This document shows, one piece after another, positions 1-7,673 of a stretch of 33,941 bases of DNA. Source of the stretch: Vulcanimicrobiota bacterium (GTDB lineage: Bacteria > Vulcanimicrobiota > Vulcanimicrobiia > Vulcanimicrobiales > Vulcanimicrobiaceae); contig PLTN01000160.1 of NCBI GenBank assembly GCA_003164495.1, positions 55,169 through 89,109 of the forward strand, given 5' to 3'. A program made the translations under genes and the position numbers. Positions within the stretch are counted from its first letter, which is position 1, and each line of letters starts with the position of its first letter. A model generated the notes under the pieces. The model was not told the DNA's origin and ran no database searches. It saw nothing but the letters and a program-made list of their open reading frames with translations.

Positions 1-10
1 CTATGTGAGC

Positions 11-73
11 GGGACGTAAATTCTGTGTCATCCTGAGCGGAGCGCCGAAGGGCGCGTAGTCGAAGGACGCGCC
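11..73 (+). repeat. Dispersed palindromic repeat, copy A
   Basis: A non-coding element that starts at GGGACGTAAA and contains a short hairpin GCGCC-GAAG-GGCGC (32-45). The 17-73 part recurs inverted at 183-239 with three mismatches, and the whole element recurs in direct orientation at 33740-33803. Its wording (TGTCATCCTGAGCGGAGC) resembles intergenic repeats common in high-GC environmental genomes. It sits outside the tetR/Rieske gene block. Confidence 0.85.
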
Positions 74-89
74 GGTATCATGCCTGATA

Positions 90-166
90 GCCAGGGCAAC
101 GCCACGAAAGGTGCTAGATTGCCACGGCGCTGTGAGCGCACTCCACGTTACGGGCGTTGCCCTGGC
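90..166. repeat. Inner inverted repeat between repeat copies A and B
   Basis: A perfect 14-nt inverted pair, GCCAGGGCAACGCC at 90-103 and its reverse complement at 153-166, is nested between copies A and B. A smaller palindrome, GCGCT-GTG-AGCGC, lies at 127-139. With the outer arms, 17-239 could fold as one long, multiply stemmed hairpin. No convincing protein is seen here. Confidence 0.75.
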
Positions 167-182
167 ACGTCGGCAAGGGTGT

Positions 183-239
183 GGCGCGTTCTTCGACTAC
201 GCGCCCTTCGGCGCTCCGCTCAGAATGACACCGAATTTA
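183..239 (-). repeat. Dispersed palindromic repeat, copy B (inverted)
   Basis: The reverse complement matches 17-73 at 54 of 57 positions, including the GCGCC-GAAG-GGCGC hairpin core. Copies A and B form a tail-to-tail pair around a 109-nt centre. The rest of the non-coding stretch to 370 shows no gene, only the segment at 293-320 that is shared with the far end of the window. Confidence 0.85.
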
Positions 240-292
240 CGATTGATGATTCAACAAGAATTTCACGACAAGGGCGTTTCCGTTGCGTGCGA

Positions 293-320
293 AGCCGATG
301 GCCGTAGGGCCGAGGTGTGC
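293..320. repeat. 28-nt segment shared, inverted, with 33688-33715
   Basis: This 28-nt stretch with a GGCCGTAGGGCC core is the reverse complement of 33688-33715 except for one base. Together with repeat copies A/B and C it gives the two ends of the window related, oppositely oriented non-coding sequence. It is imperfectly palindromic around GGCC-GTAG-GGCC, so it may be a second dispersed hairpin rather than the end of a mobile unit. Confidence 0.75.
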
Positions 321-370
321 GCGTCCCTAGCACACGTTTCCCTACCACACCACATCTTCAGGGCAATATC

Positions 371-1003
371 CTAGCGCGGGCGCGTTTTCGGTTTGGCGGC
401 TGCGACGAGGGCCGCGGCGGCCCAGGCTTTGATGGCGCTGGCTTCTTGCTCGCTGAATCCGCAGACGTCGCGCAACGTCACGTGCGCCTCGATGCCCAAG
501 CACAGGCTCAGCGCGCCGACGAGACGGTCGAACGCCGCATCGTCGAGTGAAGCGCGCATCGGTTGGAGCGCGTCGGTCAACCATTGCCGGCGGTTGGCGG
601 GGCGCCGCGGAAGCTCGTCGCCCTGGCCGTCTTCGAGCGATGAGCGCAGCAGCGCGCGGTATTGCGCTTCGTGCAGCCGGATCGACTTGTCGCTCGCTTC
701 GACGACGGCTTGCACGCGCGTTTCCGCGTCGGCCGTCTGCGCGAACGCGCCTTCGAACGACGGGAAGTCGTTGCTGGCGACAAACGTGAGCACCGCCTGC
801 GCGCGCAGCGATTCTTTCGTTTTGAAGTAGGTATACGCCGTCGCGCGCCCGACGAGCGCCGCGTCGGCGACATCGCCGACCGAAAAATCGCGCCCCTCGC
901 GGACGAACCCGATTGCAGCGTCGACGAGCGCTTTGCGGGTGCGCGCCTTTTGCTGTACGCGGCCCGTCTCCAGACTCGCGGTCGGCCTTGACACTGGAGG
1001 CAT
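371..1003 (-). CDS. TetR/AcrR-family transcriptional regulator
   Basis: 210 aa, the usual TetR length. The N-terminal helix-turn-helix lies at about residues 22-68 (RKALVDAAIGFV, then FSVGDVADAALVGRATAYTYF), ending in the TetR signature YTYFKTKESL. The rest is an all-helical ligand-binding part whose ligand cannot be read. It is transcribed away from the Rieske gene at 1063. A TTGACA box for that operon starts 15 nt upstream of, in plus-strand terms, the start codon end at 1003, so TetR bound here could repress both itself and the Rieske-SBP operon (inference). The start is ATG at 1003; a GGAA lies just upstream. An overlapping open frame on the same strand is arginine-rich and not TetR-like. 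Confidence 0.93.
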   Translation of the reverse strand: MPPVSRPTASLETGRVQQKARTRKALVDAAIGFVREGRDFSVGDVADAALVGRATAYTYFKTKESLRAQAVLTFVASNDFPSFEGAFAQTADAETRVQAVVEASDKSIRLHEAQYRALLRSSLEDGQGDELPRRPANRRQWLTDALQPMRASLDDAAFDRLVGALSLCLGIEAHVTLRDVCGFSEQEASAIKAWAAAALVAAAKPKTRPR

Positions 1004-1016
1004 GTTCCATTACTGT
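988..1016 (+). promoter_or_regulatory. Putative sigma70-type promoter of the Rieske operon
   Basis: A perfect TTGACA at 988-993 is followed by a 17-nt spacer and TACTGT at 1011-1016, which keeps the important second A and last T of the -10 consensus. Transcription would start near 1023, giving a leader of about 40 nt before the GTG at 1063. The spacer contains the start codon of the divergent TetR gene, so expression of the two is physically linked. No clean TetR palindrome could be picked out. Confidence 0.5.
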
Positions 1017-1062
1017 ACTCCTGTCCAATAAGGAACCCTTCACTTCAGAGGGCTGGTGTGCC

Positions 1063-2280
1063 GTGTCCGTCGATCATCTTGCGCCGCGCAAACAACGTCA
1101 GGAGCGCCTGACGCTCGTCGGGCCGGGAACGCCCATGGGCAAGTACATGCGCTGCTTTTGGCAGCCGGTCGCCGCCGTTGCCGAGCTCGCCGAGAACCCG
1201 GTCATCGCGGTGCGCGTGCTCGGCGAGAGCCTCGCGCTCTACCGGAATGAGAACGGCACCTACGGGCTCGTCGCCGAGCGTTGTCCGCATCGCGGCACCT
1301 CGCTCGCGTGCGGGATGCTCGAAGACAACCATCTCGTCTGCGCCTATCACGCGTGGAAGTTCGATGGGAACGGCAACTGCGTCGAGACGCCCGCCGAACC
1401 GGCGAACAGCAAACTCAAAGCGCGCATCAAGATCGCGGCTTATCCCGTGCAAGAAATGGCCGGGCTCCTGTGGGCGTATCTCGGCGAAGCGCCGGCGCCG
1501 TTGCTGCCGCGGTTCGAACACATGGTGCGCGACGATTGGGAATGGGACATCGGCATCAGCCGCATGCCGTGCAACTGGCTGCAAGTCGCCGAGAACACGC
1601 TCGACCCGCTGCACATCGAGTACTTGCACATGAAGTACACCAACTACGCGCGCGGACGTTTGGGACTCTCGCCCGTGAAGACCCGCCATCACGCGAAGAT
1701 CGATTTCGAACTCTTCGAGTACGGCATCATCAAGAAGCGTCTGTGGGAAGGCGACACCGAAGATTCCGAAGAGTGGAAGACCGGTCATCCGCAGCTCTTT
1801 CCGGGGATCGCCGTCGTACCGTATACCGCGGAGTGGGTTCAGTATCAGATCCGCGTGCCGGCCGACGACACCCACACGACCCATTATTGGCTCAACTGCC
1901 GCGAGCGTGAGGCCGGCAAGGCACCGCGCACGCACAGCCCGATTTGGGAAAATCCGTGGCTCACGCCGGAGGGCAAGTTCATGCCCGACGTGCTCAACGC
2001 TCAGGACATGATGGTGATGATCTCGCAGGGCGACATCACCGATCATAGCGTCGAAAACCTCGGCGAGAGCGACCGCGGCGTGGCGCTGTACCGCAAGACG
2101 CTGCTCGATCAAGTCGATCGCGTTGAACGCGGACTCGATCCGCTCGGCGTCGTGCGCGATCCGCAGAAGAATACGCCGTGGATCGAATTGCCGGTCGAGA
2201 AACACCTCGGATATACGCTCGAAGGCGTCGCCGCTTCGACGACGTACGACTTCCCCGAACGCGAAGTCACCGTCACCTAA
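1063..2280 (+). CDS. Rieske non-heme iron oxygenase, phthalate-dioxygenase-like alpha subunit
   Basis: 405 aa from GTG 1063, chosen because GAGGG lies about 10 nt upstream and the frame before it reads back into tetR. The Rieske [2Fe-2S] ligands are C74-x-H76 and C93-x2-H96. The mononuclear iron site is D181-x2-H184-x4-H189 (LDPLHIEYLH) with D315 (AQDMMVMISQG) as likely third ligand. The C-terminal pattern QG.ITDHS.ENLGESD is typical of the phthalate 4,5-dioxygenase/chlorobenzoate dioxygenase branch, which hydroxylates or O-demethylates aromatic acids in the cytoplasm using an FMN-ferredoxin reductase. No reductase is encoded in the window. First gene of a six-gene plus-strand run; the substrate is unknown, and an aromatic carboxylate is the best guess. 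Confidence 0.93.
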   Translation: MSVDHLAPRKQRQERLTLVGPGTPMGKYMRCFWQPVAAVAELAENPVIAVRVLGESLALYRNENGTYGLVAERCPHRGTSLACGMLEDNHLVCAYHAWKFDGNGNCVETPAEPANSKLKARIKIAAYPVQEMAGLLWAYLGEAPAPLLPRFEHMVRDDWEWDIGISRMPCNWLQVAENTLDPLHIEYLHMKYTNYARGRLGLSPVKTRHHAKIDFELFEYGIIKKRLWEGDTEDSEEWKTGHPQLFPGIAVVPYTAEWVQYQIRVPADDTHTTHYWLNCREREAGKAPRTHSPIWENPWLTPEGKFMPDVLNAQDMMVMISQGDITDHSVENLGESDRGVALYRKTLLDQVDRVERGLDPLGVVRDPQKNTPWIELPVEKHLGYTLEGVAASTTYDFPEREVTVT

Positions 2281-2296
2281 ACCCGGAGCAGTTGAG

Positions 2297-3241
2297 ATGA
2301 AGACGACCATCACGCGCGCTCGCGCGCTTGCCCTTGCGGCATCCGGCGCGGCGGTCGCGACGGGGTTTCCGGCGATCGTGCGCGCCCAAACGTCCACGAT
2401 CCGTATCGCCGCGAGCTCCGCGGCGACGCAGGCCGAAGGATATTTCGCCGATCAGCTGGGCTACTTCAAACAAGCCGGGATCAGCGCGACGATCACCACG
2501 ACCGGGCGCGGTGCGGAGACGCTCGAAGCCGTCGTGCGCGGCGACATCGACATCGCGAGCGCCACGCCCGAAGGCATCGCCAACGCGATCATCCATAACA
2601 TCCCGCTCAAGATCATCGCGATCGGCACGATCTTCGTCGAGCCCGCACCCGTCATTCTCGCCGTAGCCAAGGACTCGACGATCAAGAGCGCGTCGGATCT
2701 CGCGAACACGACGCTCGGGGTGAACTCACTCAACGATAGCCAGACGCTCGGCGTATGGCAATGGATGACCAATAGCAAGGTCGATCCGACGAGCGTCAAG
2801 ATCGTCGAGATCCCGTTTGCATCGATCTCCGCGGCCCTGCAGCGCAAGGAGATCGCCTCGGGGTGTCTCGTCGAGCCGTTCGCGTCGGCAGCCAAGGCTG
2901 ACACGCGCGCGGTGCCGGGCGTCTACAATACGCTCGGCCGGCATTGGGCGCTCGGCGTGTGGTACGCGCACGCCGACTTCATCGCCAAGAACCCGGCGCT
3001 GGTGAAGCAAGTCGTCTCCGCGCTCTACGCCACGGCCAAACACGTGAACGCCAACCCGTCCTCGGTCGAGCAGCTGCTGGTAACGTACACCAAGCTGCCG
3101 ATCGAGACGATTCGCACGATCGTTCAGCCCGTGCTGGCGGAAAAGGCCGAGCGTTCGTGCATCGAGCCGCAGCTGCAGTCGGCGGCGAAGTTCAAAGTGA
3201 TCTCGCGGCCGGTGTCCTACGAAGAGGTCATGCTGGCCTGA
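2297..3241 (+). CDS. Exported NMT1/SsuA-type ABC substrate-binding protein (SBP1)
   Basis: 314 aa from ATG 2297, with GGAG at 2285-2288. The leader runs to about residue 31 (MKTTITRARALALAAS... ending in VRAQ), with one arginine of a Tat-like motif and an Ala-rich core. The mature part shows the two-lobed periplasmic-binding fold of the NMT1/THI5-like family: IRIAASSA start, GYFADQLGYFKQAGI, VVRGDIDIASATPEG, and the hinge segment VKIVEIPFASISAALQRKEI. Members usually bind sulfonates, nitrate, taurine, thiamin precursors or aromatic acids. It overlaps the next SBP by 1 nt (TGATG). Its closest relative here by eye is SBP6 (31721-32671), sharing the TKLPIET segment. The ligand is unknown. Confidence 0.9.
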   Translation: MKTTITRARALALAASGAAVATGFPAIVRAQTSTIRIAASSAATQAEGYFADQLGYFKQAGISATITTTGRGAETLEAVVRGDIDIASATPEGIANAIIHNIPLKIIAIGTIFVEPAPVILAVAKDSTIKSASDLANTTLGVNSLNDSQTLGVWQWMTNSKVDPTSVKIVEIPFASISAALQRKEIASGCLVEPFASAAKADTRAVPGVYNTLGRHWALGVWYAHADFIAKNPALVKQVVSALYATAKHVNANPSSVEQLLVTYTKLPIETIRTIVQPVLAEKAERSCIEPQLQSAAKFKVISRPVSYEEVMLA

Positions 3242-4185
3242 TGAACGTTTCGCGCAAGGGGATCATCGCCGGCGGAGCGATGCTGCTCGCAGCGGGCCGT
3301 AGCGCGTTCGCGCAGACCGCGTTGACAACCGTACGGGTCGCGAGCAATCCGGTCAACGACGTTACGCCGCTGATCTACGCTCAGAATAGCGGGCTGTTCA
3401 AGAACGCCGGACTCGATGTGACGTTGGAAAAGGCGACCAACGGTTCGGCCGTCGCGGCCGCGCTGGCCGGAAACGCGATCGACGTCGGCAAGGTCAGCTC
3501 GACCGCGATCATCACCGCCCATGCCCGCGGCATCCCGCTCACGATCATCTTTCCCGATCGGCTGCACACCTTCGGACCCGATTCGGAATCGCAGATCGTC
3601 GTGCCGCCGGACTCGCCGATCCGTATCGGTCGCGACTTGAACGGCAAGACGATCTCGGTCGGCGCGATCAAGGATTCCACCTGGATCGGCGCGCGATTGT
3701 TCGTCGACGCCGCCGGCGGCGACTCGACGACCGTGAAGTTCATCGAGCTCCCATTTTCGGCCGTGACCGCCGCCGTGCTCGCGAAACGCATCGACGCCGG
3801 CGTATCGAACGCCCCGTATCTGAAAGACGACGTTCGCGCGGGCAAGGTACGCGCGCTGGGAGATCTGCTCGGTGCGCTCGGTCCGCACTTTCTCGAGACG
3901 GCCTGGGTTTGCACCGCCGACTACATCGCCAAGAACCGCGACACGGTCGCACGTTTCGTTCGCGTCATCCACGAAGCCCAGGTTTGGTGCAATGCGCACG
4001 TTTCCGAGGCGGGCGATCTGACGTCCGCTTACACGGGCATCGATCGCGCGACCGTCGCGGCGACCAAGACGATCTTTGCTACCGAAGCCGACCCGCGCGA
4101 GATGCAGCCTTACGTCACCGCGTGCGCGAAGTACGATATCATCCCGAAGTCCTTCGACGCAGCCGAACTCTACGCGCGTCTCTGA
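3241..4185 (+). CDS. Exported NMT1/SsuA-type ABC substrate-binding protein (SBP2)
   Basis: 314 aa; ATG 3241 shares its A with the stop of SBP1, so the two are translationally coupled. The leader MNVSRKGIIAGGAMLLA, ending around AFAQ, has S-R-K in place of the twin arginines. The mature part begins TTVRVASNPVNDVTPLIYAQ, followed by GLFKNAGLDV, ALAGNAIDVGKVSS and GGDSTTVKFIELPFSAVTAAV, all SsuA/TauA-like. SBP3 and SBP5 share the GGDS..(L/V)KFIE and (A/G)xxIDIG patterns and appear closer to it than SBP1 is. No permease lies in this operon. Its partner could be the ABC pair at 18577-20128 or an importer outside the window. Confidence 0.9.
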   Translation: MNVSRKGIIAGGAMLLAAGRSAFAQTALTTVRVASNPVNDVTPLIYAQNSGLFKNAGLDVTLEKATNGSAVAAALAGNAIDVGKVSSTAIITAHARGIPLTIIFPDRLHTFGPDSESQIVVPPDSPIRIGRDLNGKTISVGAIKDSTWIGARLFVDAAGGDSTTVKFIELPFSAVTAAVLAKRIDAGVSNAPYLKDDVRAGKVRALGDLLGALGPHFLETAWVCTADYIAKNRDTVARFVRVIHEAQVWCNAHVSEAGDLTSAYTGIDRATVAATKTIFATEADPREMQPYVTACAKYDIIPKSFDAAELYARL

Positions 4186-4192
4186 GGCTCTG

Positions 4193-5179
4193 GTGAACAA
4201 ACTCGCGCTCTCGCTCGCGACCCTGCGCTACGATCACGTTGCGGATCTGATCACCGGTCACGTCACGGCCGAAGGGATCACGCTCAACCACCTCGAGCTG
4301 TCGTATCACGATATCTTGCTGCGCGGCGTGATGTTCAACGACTTCGACGTCGCGGAGATCTCGATGGCGAAGTACGCCGCGATGCGGTCGAACGGCGACG
4401 ACTCGCTGATCGCGATTCCCGTCTTCCCCAACCGCATGGTGCGCCATGGTTCGTTCTACGTGATGGACGGCGGCCCGATCGAGACACCGGCCGACCTGGC
4501 CGGCCGCCGCATCGGCCTGCCCGAGTGGGCGCAGACGGCCGCGGTGTACGCGCGGGGCCTGTTGGCGCACTACTACGGCATCGATCTCCGCACCATCGAT
4601 TGGGTCCAAGCGGGCGCCGACGAGCCGGGCCGCACCGAGAAGGTCGCCTTGAGCCTGCCGGCCGGATTGCGCTTGACGCCCGTTCCGGACCGTTCGCTCT
4701 CCGACATGCTGCCGGCAGGCGAGATCGACGCGATGATCAGCGCGCAGGCACCACGCTGTTACGGCGCCGACCCGCGCGTGCGCTTGCTCTTCCAACACAC
4801 GATAGACGTCGAACAGGAGTACGTGCGCGAGACCCACATCTACCCGGTGATGCACACGATCGTCATCAAGAAAACGCTGTTGGATCGTGCGCCGTGGGTC
4901 GCGGCCAATCTCTACGCGGCCTTCGAAGAAGCCAAACGCAACAGCGTCGAGCGCGCGCTCTACACCGGCGCCTCGATGTTCCCGATCGCGTGGCACGCCG
5001 ATTACGCGCAGCGCACCAAAGCCATCATCGGCGACGACATCTTTCCTTATGGCGTCGAACGCAATCGCGTGACGCTCGAGGCGTTCCTCGACTACGCCTA
5101 CGAGCAGGGCGTGTGCGCGCGCCGCCTCGCGATCGAGGATCTCTTCGCCCCCCAGACGCTCGTGCACGCGCATGTCTAG
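4193..5179 (+). CDS. 4,5-dihydroxyphthalate decarboxylase-like protein, copy 1
   Basis: 328 aa from GTG 4193, with GAGG at 4184-4187. There is no signal peptide, unlike the two SBPs before it, so it should be cytoplasmic. The sequence matches the Pht5-type family: FNDFDVAEISMAKYAAM, FPNRMVRHGSFYV, GLPEWAQTAAVYARG, WVQAGADEPGRTEK, YPVMHTIV, IFPYGVERNR and IEDLFAPQT. This family has the periplasmic-binding-protein fold; one member decarboxylates 4,5-dihydroxyphthalate to protocatechuate, but many relatives are annotated as binding proteins. A Rieske phthalate-like oxygenase in the same operon favours an enzyme. No dihydrodiol dehydrogenase is nearby, so phthalate breakdown itself is not established. 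A diverged second copy lies at 32678-33670. Confidence 0.85.
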   Translation: MNKLALSLATLRYDHVADLITGHVTAEGITLNHLELSYHDILLRGVMFNDFDVAEISMAKYAAMRSNGDDSLIAIPVFPNRMVRHGSFYVMDGGPIETPADLAGRRIGLPEWAQTAAVYARGLLAHYYGIDLRTIDWVQAGADEPGRTEKVALSLPAGLRLTPVPDRSLSDMLPAGEIDAMISAQAPRCYGADPRVRLLFQHTIDVEQEYVRETHIYPVMHTIVIKKTLLDRAPWVAANLYAAFEEAKRNSVERALYTGASMFPIAWHADYAQRTKAIIGDDIFPYGVERNRVTLEAFLDYAYEQGVCARRLAIEDLFAPQTLVHAHV

Positions 5180-5202
5180 ACCGTAGGGGAAAATGTTCGG
5201 CT

Positions 5203-6471
5203 TTGCGAACGGCGTTGCGTTTTGTCTTACGCAGCGATGTTCCACTGAACCGCGAGGAACAAACCCCACCGCGTGAAGGCCCGGCGATATCGTGGGAGGC
5301 GTTCCTCGCCACGTATTTGCCGGCACTGATCTTGGCATTGGGCACGGGAATTGCCGTGCCGGCGTTGCCGACGCTCGCACGATCGTTCCACGTCAGCTTC
5401 GGCGTCGCGAGCCTCGTCGTGACGATGTTTCTCATCGGCAACGTGCTCGGAACGATTCCATCCGGCTGGCTGATCGATCGCTTCGGGCGTCGCCCGGTGC
5501 TGATCGCAGGACCGCTGCTCGCTGCGGCGATGGGCTTTCTCGTCGCCGGCGCAAACTCGTTCCCCGAACTGCTCCTCCTGCGATTCATCAACGGCTTTGC
5601 AGCGCAAATGTGGATCATGTCGCGTTTGGCTGCGATCTCGCACGGCGCTGCCGCCTCGCAGCGCGGACGGCTGGTCAGTTGGATGTTCGGCATGGACAGC
5701 ACCGGCCGGCTGGCGGGTCCGGTGGTCGGCGGTCTCATCGCAAACGAACTCGGGGCGCGCGTTCCGTTCCTCGTATATGCGAGCCTGGCGCTGGTCGCTC
5801 TGATTCCCACGGTGCTCTTTGCCAAAGATACGCCGCGCAGCGAGCGGGTGGCCGGAACGAGTACGGCGCCGGCTTCGAAGTTGTCGCTGCGCGAGCTCGT
5901 GGTGCCGCGTCTGCCGTACTTCGGCGTCGCGCTCTTTGCCGGCTTGACGCGCGGGCCGCTGGCAGCCGATTTGCTCTATCTCTACGCGGCGTTCGCGTAC
6001 ACGCTCGGGCCGCGTCCGATCGGTTACCTCGCGACGAGTGCCTCGCTCATCTCGTTGCCGATCGGCTTTCTCGCGGGCTGGATGATGGACCGGTTCGGCC
6101 GCAAGCGGACGATGGTGCCGGGTTTCACGGGCGTGGCGTTCTCGTCGCTCGCACTGGCGTTCACGGCCTTCTTGCACCTCAACCTCACGTGGTACGTGGC
6201 GGTGTTTCTGATCGGGGTTGCGCTCCAGTCATTGACCGGCGGATCGATCCAGACCGTCGGCACCGACGTCGCTCCGGCCGAAGCCCGCGGCACCTTTCTG
6301 GGAATTTGGCGTTTCGCGGGCCAGGGCGGCCAGGCGCTGAGCCCCTTGATGTTCGCGCTCATTGCCGACCGGCTGAACTACGGCTCGGCCTTTCTGTTCA
6401 TCACGCTCTCGGCCACGACGGTCGCCTACCTGCTGATCCGCTACATTCCGGAGACCAGGACCACCGGATGA
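5203..6471 (+). CDS. Major facilitator superfamily transporter
   Basis: About 422 aa if it starts at TTG 5203. The start is uncertain: between the previous gene and the first membrane segment there is no in-frame ATG or GTG, and TTG 5203 has AGGGGA 12 nt upstream. It has about 12 hydrophobic segments in two halves, each with the MFS motif A loop (GWLIDRFGRRPV and GWMMDRFGRKRT). The first membrane segment begins near LATYLPALILALGTG. The family moves small metabolites, drugs or organic acids with protons across the inner membrane. In this operon it may import the aromatic substrate or export a product. The substrate cannot be read. Confidence 0.88.
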   Translation: MRTALRFVLRSDVPLNREEQTPPREGPAISWEAFLATYLPALILALGTGIAVPALPTLARSFHVSFGVASLVVTMFLIGNVLGTIPSGWLIDRFGRRPVLIAGPLLAAAMGFLVAGANSFPELLLLRFINGFAAQMWIMSRLAAISHGAAASQRGRLVSWMFGMDSTGRLAGPVVGGLIANELGARVPFLVYASLALVALIPTVLFAKDTPRSERVAGTSTAPASKLSLRELVVPRLPYFGVALFAGLTRGPLAADLLYLYAAFAYTLGPRPIGYLATSASLISLPIGFLAGWMMDRFGRKRTMVPGFTGVAFSSLALAFTAFLHLNLTWYVAVFLIGVALQSLTGGSIQTVGTDVAPAEARGTFLGIWRFAGQGGQALSPLMFALIADRLNYGSAFLFITLSATTVAYLLIRYIPETRTTG

Positions 6472-6518
6472 CGCGGAGTAAACCTCCGAATACCCGCACC
6501 GTACGCGAAGGAGCCGTG

Positions 6519-7667
6519 ATGACGTCAACGATTGAGGCCGCGAAGGCCGCTCGTCTCTACCAAGACCCGTACATGGATTGGATCGAGCGCGAAGGCATCC
6601 ATGTGGTCAACGGCTTGGGCTTCGATCTGCACACGGTCGAAACAAAACCGTGGCCGCGTTACGGCGTGAACGGCGTCGCCGTGCATATCACGGGCCGCGG
6701 TGACTGGGCGAGCTGCTTCGCGATCGATATCCCGCCGGGCACCTCGACCACGCCGCAGCGCCATCTCTACGAAGAGGTGATGTACGTCGTCGAGGGCCGC
6801 GGCAGCACCGAGATCGAGCTGCCGAACGGCAAGACGCACAGTTTCGAGTGGCAAGCCCATAGCATGTTCGCTATCCCGCTGAACGTGCGCTATCGTCTGC
6901 ACAACGGCGACGGCAAGAATCGGGCCGTGGTCGCGACGGTGACCTCGCTGCCGCTCACGATGAAGATCTATCACGACGATGAGTTCATCTTCGAGAACAA
7001 GCACTTCTTCAAGGACCGCATCGGTAAAGACGATTGGTTCACGGGCGCCGGCGATCTCTCGCTCGTGCGCGCGGGCCAGAACATGTGGGAAACGAACTTC
7101 GTACCCGACCTGAGTGCGATCGAACTCACCGCCTGGAGCGAACGCGGCGCGGGCTCGATGAACCTGATGTTTCTGCTCGCCAACGGCAACATGCACGCGC
7201 ACACCTCCGAAATCGCGACGGGCACGTACAAGAAAGCGCACCATCACGAAGCCGGCGCGCACATCTTCACCGTTACGGGCAAGGGCTACTCGCTCTTGTG
7301 GAGCGAGGGCGATGCAGACTTCATCCGCGTTGACTGGAAGCCCGGTATGGTGTTCGCGCCGGTCGAGCGTCAGTTCCACCAGCACTTCACGACGAGTCAA
7401 ACCCCTTCGCGCTACCTCGCGCTGATCGGCGGCGGCAACGCACGCTATCCGCTCACGCAAAAGAAGCGCGACTACAGCACGGCCAAAGACGGCGGCCAAG
7501 GCACGATCGCGAAGAGCACGCGAGACGGCGGCAGCCAAATCGAGTACGAAGATCAGGATCCGCGCATCCACGAAATCTGGCTCGAGGAGATGCGCAAGAA
7601 CGGCATCACCCCGCAGTTCGAAAAATTCGGCGGCCCGCAACCGAAGCAGGCCGTCGCCGCCCGATAG
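6519..7667 (+). CDS. Bicupin protein, gentisate-dioxygenase-like
   Basis: 382 aa from ATG 6519 (GAAGGAG just upstream; GTG 6516 is possible). There are two cupin barrels. The first holds H82-x-YEE (HLYEEVMYVVEGRG) and H128. The second holds H241-H242-H243-E244 (HHHEAGAHIFTVTGKG) and FHQHF at about 286-290, a complete set of metal ligands. Two-barrel cupins of this size include gentisate and 1-hydroxy-2-naphthoate ring-cleaving dioxygenases, which use Fe(II). The operon position after a Rieske oxygenase and a decarboxylase-like protein fits a ring-cleavage role, but the conserved motifs alone do not prove it. It ends 6 nt before the convergent SBP3. Confidence 0.82.
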   Translation: MTSTIEAAKAARLYQDPYMDWIEREGIHVVNGLGFDLHTVETKPWPRYGVNGVAVHITGRGDWASCFAIDIPPGTSTTPQRHLYEEVMYVVEGRGSTEIELPNGKTHSFEWQAHSMFAIPLNVRYRLHNGDGKNRAVVATVTSLPLTMKIYHDDEFIFENKHFFKDRIGKDDWFTGAGDLSLVRAGQNMWETNFVPDLSAIELTAWSERGAGSMNLMFLLANGNMHAHTSEIATGTYKKAHHHEAGAHIFTVTGKGYSLLWSEGDADFIRVDWKPGMVFAPVERQFHQHFTTSQTPSRYLALIGGGNARYPLTQKKRDYSTAKDGGQGTIAKSTRDGGSQIEYEDQDPRIHEIWLEEMRKNGITPQFEKFGGPQPKQAVAAR

Positions 7668-7673
7668 GAAGCC

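Noticed and set aside
11..239. CRISPR array or tRNA-like element
   Set aside because: There are only two inverted copies, no regular spacers and no cloverleaf or CCA end.
1063..5179. A standard phthalate 4,5-dioxygenase pathway
   Set aside because: A phthalate-like oxygenase and Pht5-like protein are present, but no reductase, dihydrodiol dehydrogenase or protocatechuate enzymes; the second Pht5-like copy sits with HyuAB instead.
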